From Thalassotalea sp. (GTDB taxonomy: Bacteria; Pseudomonadota; Gammaproteobacteria; Enterobacterales; Alteromonadaceae): a stretch of DNA of 43,625 nucleotides. A model generated the notes under the pieces. It was not told the DNA's origin, ran no database searches, and saw only the letters and a program-made list of their open reading frames with translations. Positions 28,979 through 38,600 of this stretch are shown here, one piece after another; positions within the stretch are counted from its first letter, which is position 1, and each line of letters opens with the position of its first letter. The stretch lies in NCBI GenBank assembly GCA_022448425.1, contig JAKVCY010000159.1, forward strand, positions 1 through 43,625, read 5' to 3'. A program made the translations under genes and the position numbers.

Positions 28979-29458
28979 ATGGGCAAAAAAATTAATATGG
29001 AATTTACTAACCCGTTTAAAAAGAAGAAGCATAAGCCAAAGTATACTGTGGCGCTTTACGAGTTTATTCAGACAGAGCATCCAGTATTAATAATCAAAGA
29101 AAAAACAGGTGTGGAGTATCTCGACCAATGTGGAGGCATAGCTTGCTCTCAGAACAGTTACGAGGGATTTATAGTGAGCTTCCACGATATTGGTGAAGAT
29201 TTTAGTGATTGCCAACTTGGGTGTGCAGACATATGCCCGCAGTTCCCCTCTACTCAGTTATCGGCGGCTAAAGAGATTGATAAAGCTATTAAGGCATACT
29301 TTAGTGATTTCGAGCCTAACCTTCGTTTTGAGTTTGATTTCGAGCGTGTAGACGAGCTCATGGAAAACTGGTGGCCTGTAAAGTTAACAGGTGAGTGCGG
29401 GGGGAGAATGTTGAAAGATCACCCGGCAATTTATACTAGGCAGAACAATTGTGACTAA
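28979..29458 (+). CDS. DUF6210-like protein (immunity-protein type cargo)
   Basis: 159 aa. The order IIKEKTGVEYLDQCGGIAC, EGFIVSF, AKEIDKAIKAYF, VDELMENWWPVKL and a C-terminal PAIYTRQNNCD follows the DUF6210 plan (GVxYxxQxGGxxC, EGxxV, then VDxxxLxESWxxWVxV and a W-x-NSD end). DUF6210 proteins often occur with polymorphic toxins as presumed immunity proteins. No toxin gene is seen here. ATG 28979 has AGGTGA upstream. It lies between int and attP, a usual cargo spot. Confidence 0.6.
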   Translation: MGKKINMEFTNPFKKKKHKPKYTVALYEFIQTEHPVLIIKEKTGVEYLDQCGGIACSQNSYEGFIVSFHDIGEDFSDCQLGCADICPQFPSTQLSAAKEIDKAIKAYFSDFEPNLRFEFDFERVDELMENWWPVKLTGECGGRMLKDHPAIYTRQNNCD

Positions 29459-29636
29459 GTGCTTTATCAATACTGAATGGGATGAACTGGACGGAGCTGC
29501 AAAGAATAACCTCAACGTACACCAACAAGGAAAATTTCAACAACGCAAAATGGAATTATTTGAAGCTGGTTATAGTTGGGAAGATGCCGAAGAAATTCTA
29601 ACTGGATTTATCTGGGATGAATCAGAAGACGCGTAA
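29451..29636 (+). CDS. Small acidic hypothetical protein next to attP
   Basis: 61 aa, acidic, GTG start overlapping the previous gene by 8 bp. Helical, with FEAGYSWEDAEEILTGFIWDE at the end (helix-turn-helix-like but acidic). Last gene of the early operon; might mimic DNA or bind a partner. Function unknown. Confidence 0.5.
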   Translation: MTKCFINTEWDELDGAAKNNLNVHQQGKFQQRKMELFEAGYSWEDAEEILTGFIWDESEDA

Positions 29637-29667
29637 AGTGTCTTGTTTGTAAGAAATACGCGTTCTT

Positions 29668-29934
29668 GCTAGGAAAAAGCGTTAGGAAATAGTTAGGAAA
29701 GAATGGTCACAAAGAATTAAACGGCTAACCTTTAAAGCTTTAAAGTATTGTTTTTAAAGGTTTTTTAATTGGTGCCCGGGGCCGGACTTGAACCGGCACG
29801 CTGTTACCAGCGAGGGATTTTAAATCCGTGTGAACAGTCTATTAGATACGTGGGATAGGCGGGTATCGTTCCTAACAAAAGCACTTATTTAAGTGTTTGA
29901 TTTGCCGTATTTGGGCTAGTTCTTGTTAGGAAAT
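29668..29934. other. attP: attP: tRNA-Leu(UAA) 3' end with arm-type repeats
   Basis: 29770-29827 is the complement of the 3' part of a tRNA-Leu(UAA): anticodon loop TTTAAAA, variable arm, T arm GGTTCAAGTCC and CCA. The 5' half of a tRNA does not follow, so this is a core for integration that rebuilds the tRNA. GTTAGGAAA repeats flank it: 29681-29689, 29692-29700 and a degenerate copy near 29669 on one side; GTTCCTAAC (inverted, 29868-29876) and 29925-29933 on the other. This is the layout of lambda-type core and arm sites. Confidence 0.85.
29727..29766 (+). terminator. Terminator of the rightward early operon
   Basis: AACCTTTAAA (29727-29736) pairs with TTTAAAGGTT (29753-29762), followed by further T. 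An AT-rich but 10-bp stem placed after the last early gene, within attP between the arm repeats and the core. Confidence 0.7.
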
Positions 29935-29958
29935 AAAAGGCGTCCTTGCCCCTTTCAC
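29935..29958 (-). terminator. Possible weak terminator of the late operon
   Basis: Read leftward after the fibre stop, GGGGCAAGGACGCC and TTTTATTT could form a short stem with a T-rich tail. The stem is only about 3-4 good pairs. It may slow late transcription before attP. Confidence 0.25.
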
Positions 29959-29959
29959 G

Positions 29960-32900
29960 TTACGCTGCGTCCTCAACCCTATAACTTAGGGGTTTGTACC
30001 CCGCAGTTGCATTTGAAGCAACCACCAGTCCTCGCGTATCAGAACCAACATAAAGTACGACCATGAAAGTGGGAGTAATGCTATCTCGGCCCCCAGTTGG
30101 TATATCCAAATCGCCGAGTCGTGCAAGAATTCTCGTGCCATCTATTTTTATAGAGTCGCTATTTTCATTGCTGATTTTCTTACCATCAGCAATAATTTCA
30201 ACTTTTCTTATCCCATTGTTGCTCAAATCTAAATAACCGCCATCAGTCACAATGCCAGTTGATGAACTTGGCTTAAGCTGCATAACCTCCCTATTTGAGC
30301 GGCCCTTATATGCAACAATGTTGCCTTGGGTTGCCAGCTCAAAATCTAAAGTTTCCATTGTGCTCAATATTGCATTTTCCTCTAATGCTGCAACGTTTAC
30401 GATGACTGTATCTGTAGATGTTGCACCTTCGCTATCTTGTGCTTGAACTCGAAACTCTAATGTTTGTGCAGTTAATGAGCTAGGTGCCGTGAACTCTGGG
30501 GTAGCTGTGTTAGCAAATTCAAGAACTACTGCATCTGCTCCGTTATCCACTTGCTCCCAACCGAATTGAGAAATCACCCCATCTTCTGGGTCGGAGCTAA
30601 GGGTTGCATTTAATTGCACTCGCACACCCGCTGCCACGGATTGGTCGGGGCCAGCGTTGGCGGTTGGGGGTTGGTTTGCGCTCTCCTGCACCACGTTTAC
30701 AGTCCTGACAACTTCGTCTGCCGTATTTCCTGCATTATCAGTAACGTTATATAAAACAGAGTAAACCCCCTCTACGTTAGTGTTAACATTATCGCTTATC
30801 TGTAATAGGTTGGATATATCCCCATCTACATTATCATTTGCTGTTGCGCCTTGGTCGATGTAATTACTGCCCAAAACAACATTAACAACGCTTGGTCCTA
30901 TCAATGTGATAACTGGTCTCACCGTTTCTTCCACTTGACCAGATTCTAATGTTATCACTACATCATCAATGCTAGTTGCTATCCCATCAAAAACTTCACA
31001 CCTTACTGTCTGAGATGTCCCTGCCAAGTTTACAGGTGGGGTAAATGTTATGGTTTGAGATTCTAAATCAATATCGCCATTTTCTAAGCCTAAATTGGTG
31101 CTTCCTACCTGAACCCATTTGTATGTCAACAAGTCACCCGAATTAACATCAGAAGCGGCCGCCGTTATACTAACCTGTTGGCCAACTGTAGCTGAAAAAT
31201 CCTCACCAACACTAACGACTGGGGCGCTATTCAGTGTCGGCTGGGCAATTACCGTAACCTCTACAGTGCGGGTGTCAGCATCGACAGAGTTGAAAGAGTG
31301 ATTGTAAGTAAGCGTATATGTACCGTTTGAATTTACATCAACACTTCCAGTCGGCGCTACATTCGCCGTTGTGCCATCTTGGTTAACCGCTGTACCAATT
31401 GGCGCGACGAATGCGCGGCCTCTGATGTGTGTTAGTAAATCCCTGTCAGGGTCGAGTTTGATAACAGGCTTACTTGTATTAGCGGTGACATTTATTGCAT
31501 TAATAATAGGAACAGATGAATACTGACCAGTCTGAAGTTCGCCTGAGTGCGACACAAATAGTCTATTTCTGGTCAGGTCAAAATAACCGGAAGCTGGTAG
31601 TGCGTGAAGGCCGTCCTTATCACCAAGACCAGACGCATTTTTAAGTAGCGCTTGGTCATACGGATAAATTTCCCAAGTGCCTCTGCCGCCTTGCTTAGCC
31701 TCTGCTATATCAGCCATGTCGAAGAATAATGCGCTCGTGTATTTATCATCCTCTATTGCCGCTGAGTTTCCAGCTGATTCAGACTCACGCTTTTTGTAAA
31801 CATTTTCAACTGGGTCGTAATACCATGTTTTATACTTATATTCCAAACCAAGATTTACACGACTTGGTTGAATTGTTGCACCTTCATAGTAACCTCTCCT
31901 TAATCCGCCCTTAAGCAATACCAACACCACTAAAGTTCTTGTATTAGGTATTACAAATGAAGTTATAACCCTGCTTGATAGGTTCCACCATTTATTGAGT
32001 GTAAACTCACCGTTTTCCCTCTGCATTATTTGGTTGTTATTCAGGGGAGCCTTTAATGCGTCGTTGTTATTAGCTACAACGAAATCATCATACTCGAATC
32101 TGTCATAGAATTTTTTAGGCTTGCCTTGTGCATCATCACCTGTAAATGGATACTCCATTACGGTAGGTTGACCAAATAAAACTGTTGCGCCTGCGCTACT
32201 ATTAGGTGTTAATTCTGCTAAATTGAAAGGTCGAACACTGGGGCCGAAATCAAAACGACTTGAAATTGATTCTTGCGGAGCAAATGACAATATTTCACCA
32301 CCGAAAAAATCAACTAAGCTTGGCGGAGTTATACCCATCGCGCCCGCTTGACGGTTAACTCCCTGCATCCCGTAATTGGATTCGATAGTTGAATTGGCTA
32401 GGTCACTGGCATCTTCAACAACAAACGTAGAATGCACCCTATTACCACTTGTATCATACCAATTTAGGTGATTTACAATTAGCTTGCCGTCCTTGTGTGT
32501 CATACCCACAATTCTAAAGAACGCCGTAGGAACGCTTGGGTCAAGTCTAGTAAACGAACCATCAACAATATCGCCAGTAACCGATACGGGCGCTTGAATT
32601 TCAACCAGTTGGTCTACGTCATTCAATATAGTCGCAGGGTTGAAAGACGTCGGCATTTGATACTGCCCGATAAGGTACTGCTTTTCGATGAATAAACTTT
32701 GCCCATCTTCAGATATGCAGAATCTACCAGATGAACCTGATAGATCTGAATTCGTTGCAGCGATCGTACCTTCGTACAAAAACTTAACGTCACTGGCAAG
32801 TGGCAGAGTTAAAGGGTCTATCTGCGTTACAGGTCCAGTTGCAGCCACAATTACAGTTACCGTTACAGTTTGGGCTGCATTACCATTACTGTCTGTATGG

Positions 32901-33916
32901 TTGTACGTAAGTGTATATGTGCCAGACGTATTCGAATCAACTGTACCTGTAGGCGTAACCGTAACATCAGCATCCAAATCGTCTGTAGCTGTAGCGACTG
33001 GATAGGTAAAATTATCACCTTCATTAATGTTATAAGTTGTTTGAGGTGGGTCAAGCGTTATTTCTGGTGGTAATACACCGGCCTCATTCACATTAACCGT
33101 AACCGTAACTGGTGTAGCTTCATTTCCGTCTGAGTCAGTGTGATTATAGGTAAGTGTATATGTGCCTACAGTCGAAGTGTCTACAGTGCCACTTGGGGTC
33201 ACCGTCACATCAGCATCGACATCATCAGTAGCGGTAGCAGTTGGGTAAGTAAATGAATCGTTTTGATTGATATCATATGTCGTTTGAGGAGGCGTAAGAG
33301 TGATTACTGGCCTAGCGTCAACATATGACTCCCAATGCCCTGTAGAGTTGGGCATATTCTTTAGGGTAATGTCGTTACTGCCTATTTGGTCAGGCATGAC
33401 TAACGAATCACCGTTAGTGCCTTCACCATTGTAGCGGTGTACTGGAACACCGTCTCGCTCAACCTCAAATAGTTCTATAGCAAGGGGCGCATCAATAGTT
33501 GTTTCTAACCCTCTACGCCCTAAAAAACTAATAGCCATTCTGTCTGTGAACGGTTTCGTATCGGCAATAACCCCATTTCTCGATAGAGTTACATTCTGGC
33601 CATCGACACGCTCAATTGAATAAGTATCCATGACTGAAAAGTCATAATCGTACATCGCGCTAGTGTTAAACAATATCGGGTCACTAATATCTCCATTGAA
33701 TCTTGATATCGGCGTGGCTATGGCATTTGTTTCAAAAACCCAGTCGCTAGCACCTGCTGAAGCCGTGCCGAAGATTTCCATATCTTCGTTACCGGACAAG
33801 CGGCGAAATCGTATGGTTATTTTGAAATTCTCATTAGCCGCTATATTAATTGGTGAAGTAAATTCACCATGCTGGTTTGTTGTACCTTGCGCGTTTAATA
33901 AAAGACGTTGTGCCAT
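29960..33916 (-). CDS. Large tail fibre / receptor-binding protein with Ig-like and PKD-like domains
   Basis: 1318 aa. Residues 1-200 resemble a LamG/concanavalin-type fold. Two near-identical DUF5011-type Ig domains follow at ~202-276 and ~284-357 (PPQTTYDIN..., GTYTLTYNHTDS.GN). Residues ~365-840 form a long region of Asp/Gly-rich strands that could be a beta-propeller. Then come a partial Ig copy (~845-905), PKD-like (ADSDVNSGDLLTYKWVQV type, ~910-1000), another DUF5011 (~1005-1085) and PKD-like (~1095-1180) domains, and a terminal ~130-aa cap. It ends the late operon, where receptor-binding fibres sit. Host sugar or protein target unknown. Confidence 0.8.
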   Translation of the reverse strand: MAQRLLLNAQGTTNQHGEFTSPINIAANENFKITIRFRRLSGNEDMEIFGTASAGASDWVFETNAIATPISRFNGDISDPILFNTSAMYDYDFSVMDTYSIERVDGQNVTLSRNGVIADTKPFTDRMAISFLGRRGLETTIDAPLAIELFEVERDGVPVHRYNGEGTNGDSLVMPDQIGSNDITLKNMPNSTGHWESYVDARPVITLTPPQTTYDINQNDSFTYPTATATDDVDADVTVTPSGTVDTSTVGTYTLTYNHTDSDGNEATPVTVTVNVNEAGVLPPEITLDPPQTTYNINEGDNFTYPVATATDDLDADVTVTPTGTVDSNTSGTYTLTYNHTDSNGNAAQTVTVTVIVAATGPVTQIDPLTLPLASDVKFLYEGTIAATNSDLSGSSGRFCISEDGQSLFIEKQYLIGQYQMPTSFNPATILNDVDQLVEIQAPVSVTGDIVDGSFTRLDPSVPTAFFRIVGMTHKDGKLIVNHLNWYDTSGNRVHSTFVVEDASDLANSTIESNYGMQGVNRQAGAMGITPPSLVDFFGGEILSFAPQESISSRFDFGPSVRPFNLAELTPNSSAGATVLFGQPTVMEYPFTGDDAQGKPKKFYDRFEYDDFVVANNNDALKAPLNNNQIMQRENGEFTLNKWWNLSSRVITSFVIPNTRTLVVLVLLKGGLRRGYYEGATIQPSRVNLGLEYKYKTWYYDPVENVYKKRESESAGNSAAIEDDKYTSALFFDMADIAEAKQGGRGTWEIYPYDQALLKNASGLGDKDGLHALPASGYFDLTRNRLFVSHSGELQTGQYSSVPIINAINVTANTSKPVIKLDPDRDLLTHIRGRAFVAPIGTAVNQDGTTANVAPTGSVDVNSNGTYTLTYNHSFNSVDADTRTVEVTVIAQPTLNSAPVVSVGEDFSATVGQQVSITAAASDVNSGDLLTYKWVQVGSTNLGLENGDIDLESQTITFTPPVNLAGTSQTVRCEVFDGIATSIDDVVITLESGQVEETVRPVITLIGPSVVNVVLGSNYIDQGATANDNVDGDISNLLQISDNVNTNVEGVYSVLYNVTDNAGNTADEVVRTVNVVQESANQPPTANAGPDQSVAAGVRVQLNATLSSDPEDGVISQFGWEQVDNGADAVVLEFANTATPEFTAPSSLTAQTLEFRVQAQDSEGATSTDTVIVNVAALEENAILSTMETLDFELATQGNIVAYKGRSNREVMQLKPSSSTGIVTDGGYLDLSNNGIRKVEIIADGKKISNENSDSIKIDGTRILARLGDLDIPTGGRDSITPTFMVVLYVGSDTRGLVVASNATAGYKPLSYRVEDAA

Positions 33917-34018
33917 TTTGATTCTCTCTATATTGTAATTAAAATTGTGTTAGACCATGCGCCTACTAGCGCACCGTTTAGGCATCGGCATCTGATATTG
34001 TATTTGCCTGAAAAAATG

Positions 34019-34540
34019 CTAAATACTCCAAATACTCGCCATGTTCTCTACTGCCAGTTCGTGCGCTTCCTCTAAGTCAGCGAGCGTCACATCAGTCATA
34101 ACGCCTGTGGGCGTATCAGCTAGAGACCATTTGATGTCGCGTACCCCTCGGCGCCTTGCGGCCAAAATGGCATTGGCCATGCGCGATATACTTTGTTCAT
34201 CGGCATCGTATTGATTGTCGCTTGATGTGGTCACAATGGCGCTATCAAGAAGCTGTTGGCGGGATGCTTTGAATTGGTCAACTTGCTCTTGCTGAGCAAT
34301 GCTATCTCTGTTTTCTTGAGTTAGGCGTTGAATGTAGATTTCGCCAGATTGCTCTTTAGCTAATAGGGCGTGCCATACGTCTATTGGATTGCCATCTGAA
34401 TCTTTTCGGGTCAGGCCTTCATAAATTGAACCGGAATGTGTGGTTCCATTTATTGTGTATTCCCAGTTGATATCGCCATGGGCGGTTTCTTTATATGAGT
34501 CGACTTCTGAAAAGTCATTTTCATTAATAAAATTTAGCAT
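34019..34540 (-). CDS. DUF4376-type tail fibre accessory protein
   Basis: 173 aa. The C-terminal half is the DUF4376 pattern: RQQLLDSAIVTTSSDNQYDADEQS, then RMANAILAARRRG, IKWSLADTPTGVMTDVTLADLEEA and a final helix. Such proteins accompany phage tail fibres, probably as chaperones or fibre caps. It lies between the two fibre genes. Confidence 0.8.
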   Translation of the reverse strand: MLNFINENDFSEVDSYKETAHGDINWEYTINGTTHSGSIYEGLTRKDSDGNPIDVWHALLAKEQSGEIYIQRLTQENRDSIAQQEQVDQFKASRQQLLDSAIVTTSSDNQYDADEQSISRMANAILAARRRGVRDIKWSLADTPTGVMTDVTLADLEEAHELAVENMASIWSI

Positions 34541-34549
34541 CTTAGCGCC

Positions 34550-35689
34550 TTAGAAATTCACTTTTAATTTTGATAGGTTGTTCACCGTCTGTAAGCGGTA
34601 TTTCTTCCCGATTTCTAAATTCACTAAACCGGAAACTATCAAGACAGCATATCTAGGAGAGCTCAGCAGGCCACTAAAAGTACCTGACAAAGTAAGGTTT
34701 TCATTGCCAATGGGAAGATTGTCCTCGCCACGGATATTGAATCCTACGTTCACACTTATCCCTGTTGGTTCTTTATGAGAATTGAGAGGCAAGTAGAACA
34801 GTATTTCATCAGTCTTTCTCGCTGTGCTTACGGCCACTACAGAGTGGCCACCATTAGCTAAACCAAACACATCTAAATTTGTATTTAGCGTGTGCAGATA
34901 AGTAGCCCAAGGCGTATAGCCCTCTCCGGCGTTATCCATAACACGGATGGCCACATTGGGCGCATCATTGCTGGCGTTCGTACCCTCATATTGAACTGAG
35001 TGCTGGTATTTTGCAGACCCCGTGTACATAGCTCGCGTTTGAATGTGCACAAAGCCACTGTTTGTGGAGAATGGGTTTAAGGGGTAAGTGCCAGCGCCAG
35101 TAGTGCTATATAGTGCTGAACTGCCTGCTGGCTCTGCGTCAATATCTTTCGGGTTAGCGGATGGGTAGTAGTCACCAAAATCTCTTAGTGCGAAGAAGTT
35201 GAAATCAGCAACGTTGGTGATGACCTTGCCTGCTGAAATATCATTTTGAGCGCTAATTACATCTCTAGTTGCGCCACTTCCCAAATACCCCTTTGTAACA
35301 ACGTCATCATTAGCACTTGGAGCAGCGGCTTTAATTCTACCGTTAGAATCACGCTTTACGAAGCTATTAGCTGTAGCGGTGGCGCTTGCGCTACCTACTA
35401 AGCTTTGTATTTCAGTAATTAACTGTTGCGCTGCTACGCCAGCTGATGCAGCGGCAGCTGCGCTAGGTTTAATTGTGGCTGATGTAGTTCCGGTGCTACC
35501 AGGCCAATTGTTGTAAAGTGTAATGGTGTTACCACTTACCGACTTCACCTCTACCGGTTCGTTGTAGTTACCGGCGGTTAATGCTGAATTAGCTTTTACG
35601 CTATCCAAGCTTGGGCCCGTATTAACCGTTACTGTCTTGCTGCCATTAGTAAAAGACAGGCTAGAGCCCGTCCAAAATGTTGCTGTCAT
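34550..35689 (-). CDS. Tail fibre protein
   Basis: 379 aa. N-terminal beta-rich tail-attachment part (TATFWTGSSLSFTNGSKTV), an Ala-rich helix (~78-105), a ANSFVKRDSNGRIKAAAPSANDDVVTKGYL segment of the kind found in phage fibres between repeats, and a beta-rich C-terminus. It directly follows gene J and should attach to the tail tip. The first codon lies 3 bp from the J stop. Confidence 0.75.
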   Translation of the reverse strand: MTATFWTGSSLSFTNGSKTVTVNTGPSLDSVKANSALTAGNYNEPVEVKSVSGNTITLYNNWPGSTGTTSATIKPSAAAAASAGVAAQQLITEIQSLVGSASATATANSFVKRDSNGRIKAAAPSANDDVVTKGYLGSGATRDVISAQNDISAGKVITNVADFNFFALRDFGDYYPSANPKDIDAEPAGSSALYSTTGAGTYPLNPFSTNSGFVHIQTRAMYTGSAKYQHSVQYEGTNASNDAPNVAIRVMDNAGEGYTPWATYLHTLNTNLDVFGLANGGHSVVAVSTARKTDEILFYLPLNSHKEPTGISVNVGFNIRGEDNLPIGNENLTLSGTFSGLLSSPRYAVLIVSGLVNLEIGKKYRLQTVNNLSKLKVNF

Positions 35690-35691
35690 AA

Positions 35692-38600
35692 TTAAGCCGC
35701 CATTCTATTTTCTTCGGTTCGTATTGCTAAGTCGTAGGTATCGAGCGTTGCAGCCGTACCAGTAAATTCAAATTTGTAGGTGTTGTTGCCGGGTTGAGGG
35801 GAGTTATCTCGGGCTATAATGGTTGCATCTGCGCTTTCAGTTACAGAGTACGAACCCGCTTCGTACTCAGCTACGCGAGTTGCTTTAATTTCACCACTCT
35901 TTATGGTTGTGGAGTTTCTAATTAGCCGCCAATTAAGAGTTCTCGTTCCATTGCTAACCTGTGATTGCGTGGTGAAAAAGTTCCTTACGTAAGCAGTGAC
36001 TGTTATGTCAACTGCGTTACCAACACTTCCAGCGTGAGAAACAGTTACATCGAAATCATCGTCTTCGTTATATCCTTTAATTGAAGATAGCCCCTCAATG
36101 AATTGCGCATTGATTAACACTTTTGCTGGATTACCGTTCTTCGCTTTTTTAATTGCAAAAACCGCATTTGTGTCGTTTTGAGAGCCTTTGCCTACCCACC
36201 CAAGATAGGTGCCATCATCGCGCCATATTGAACGAAATCCAGTTCCAGAGGATGATATTAACGCCCCGCCCTGAACTGTTCCTGTAAATGTTCCTGAAGC
36301 TGCGCTAAGTGAACCGCTAAATGTTCCAGTAGCACCATTTAATTGCCCGCCAAAACTTCCCGTGGTGGCGTCGATGTGACCTATAAAGACATAGCGACCG
36401 TTATCGGTATCCCAAAAGACTACGGGATTACCTTCATCATCAAGGGTTACAACCTGCTGTGCTTGCCAAGCTATCTGTGAAACGCCATTTTGACTATCAA
36501 GGCTAATAGCGGAGACTACGCCATTTGCATCAGTTCTTAGCAGTATAGATGCGCGTATCCCCTCTATATCGCCTTTGTTATCAGTAGCGAGTGTTAAACT
36601 TGCAGACGCATCCTCTTCAGCGCCAGACAGACGTGATTCGATAGCCGTTATAGAAGACTGTGCGCCATCCGCTTTGCTTTCTGCACGTTGCGCTATAGTG
36701 TTAGTAGCACTTAGTCCAGTGGTGGCATTGTTTACTGTATTACTGAGCTGGTTAACTGCGTAGTTGGCAACATCAGCGCCTTCTTTAGCGCTATCCGCAG
36801 TAACTTCAATCTGTTGCGCAAAAGTAAATAGTGCATCGTTTCCTTTTTGGCTGTCTTGCACTTTGGCCTGAACGCCACTAAACGCACTAGCGGTTCCATT
36901 CGCAGTTGTTTCAACAGAGTCAAGGCGAGAAAGCGCACCCGTCAAACTACCACTCAACCCCGATACGCTAAGGTTTAATTGCTCTATTGCGCTAGCATTA
37001 CCCTCTGCATCGGTCTCTACCTGAGATAAGCGCTTATTGGTCGCGGTAATGGCGTTACCGTTTGATAGTGTTACCGCTTGTAACTCACCAATATCTTTAG
37101 CGAGAGAGCCTTCAGGCGAAACATCAATCTGTAGTTGGTTAACCGCTAGTGCAAATGATTGGTTGGTTTCCGCTTCATCCATAAAAGCGGATAAGTCATT
37201 TACTGCCTGCTGCAGAAGTGCTGCTTGCACATCGTAGGTTTGAATTTGTTGAGAAGCGAGCCCCGCAACCTGCTCGGTGATCCCTAAGCTGTTTACCTGC
37301 TGTTGCACATCGCTAATTGATGACTCAACACCTTCAATGTCTTGCTCAAAGCTTTGAACGATGTCTTGAATAGTACCGGTTTGGCCGTTTAGGAATGTGG
37401 CCGCAGATACAGCCTTCTGAATGACATTGTTGTCGATAAGCTCTTGGCGTTTTGCTTCTAGTGCAATGATGGTGGCGAGCGCATTAACTCTCTGTTCAAC
37501 GTTGCTAACTGTTATTGCGTTCTCGTTGAAGTAAGACGTTGATACACGTTGCGCTATCTCAGCTGCGTTGGCATTAATGGCTAGCTCGGCTGCGTTAACC
37601 CTGGATGTAACATTCGCTAAGTCTTGCGTAGTGGCATCTGCTTTACCTATCGTAATAGATGTTAACTTGAACTCATCACTGGCATCAGCACCAAGAACCA
37701 AACGAACGCGGGTTACTGTACCCGAGTAGTTAGGCATTGCTGAAAAATCAATTAGCAGCAACGAGGCTTCTTCTACGTAGTTAGCGTAAGTCTCAACTGA
37801 ACTATCATCACGTTCGATGATAACAGTGCCAGACCAACCCGAACCGGATAAGCGCTGCAGAGAAACACGAATTAACTTATTTTCACTAGCTTCATAGTTG
37901 AGTGTTGCGTTTTCAATATCACCATGCGTTACCGTAATTTCATTGACACCAGCAGTAAGTGTTCCATTAACTGCCTGCCAACCTTGGGCACTGTCGAAGA
38001 AGTTAAAAGCATGAGCTGGCTCTAAAGCTGCAATAGACTCACTCACAATAGCCGTGGCTTTCGCGGTGATAATGCCAGGTACTAACGAAAGCTCTGATGA
38101 TAAACTTGTTATTGCATCTTCAGTCTCGCCGATCCGCTTAGAAGCAAGTTCGACTTCACCAGAAACCCCATCAATCTTTAACGAGGCTTCAGTGAATTTA
38201 TCATCAGCATAGTTGTAAGCGCGATTAACAATAAGGCCGTTAGACGGGTCACGATAAACTACCGCGTTGGTAAGTTCTTCACCCTGCTCTATCCGACGCG
38301 CCAGTTCAAGTTGATACGCTGCGTTTTCACTGATGCTTTGCAGTAAGAGCGCCTGTGCTGCTTCAGTGCTGATACGTTCTTGCTGAACAATACTTAGCGT
38401 TTGTGCTTCAAAATCAACAAACCGGTTATCAATATCTTCTACACTTAACTTTAAGCTCTCGATATCGACTGTGATCGGCGCAAGGATAGGCTCAACGATC
38501 TCAGTGATAGGCTGTGCATCATTGTGCGTGGTTGCTTCAACCGATACCCACTCAGAAACGCCAAGCGGATTGTGTGATCTCACCCAAATCTTATAGTTGG

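Noticed and set aside
29770..29840. A complete tRNA-Leu gene
   Set aside because: Only the anticodon loop to CCA end is present. The sequence beyond the anticodon stem has no D arm or acceptor 5' strand, so it is an attachment core and not a tRNA gene.
32688..33005. Plus-strand ORF of 105 aa across the fibre gene
   Set aside because: It is antisense to the repeated Ig domains; the open frame comes from the repetitive Val/Thr-rich coding. No ribosome binding site.
33917..34018. A 13-codon leftward frame (MPMPKRCASRRMV) between fibre accessory and fibre genes
   Set aside because: No ribosome binding site and too short to support; the 102-bp gap shows only a GCGC hairpin without T tract.
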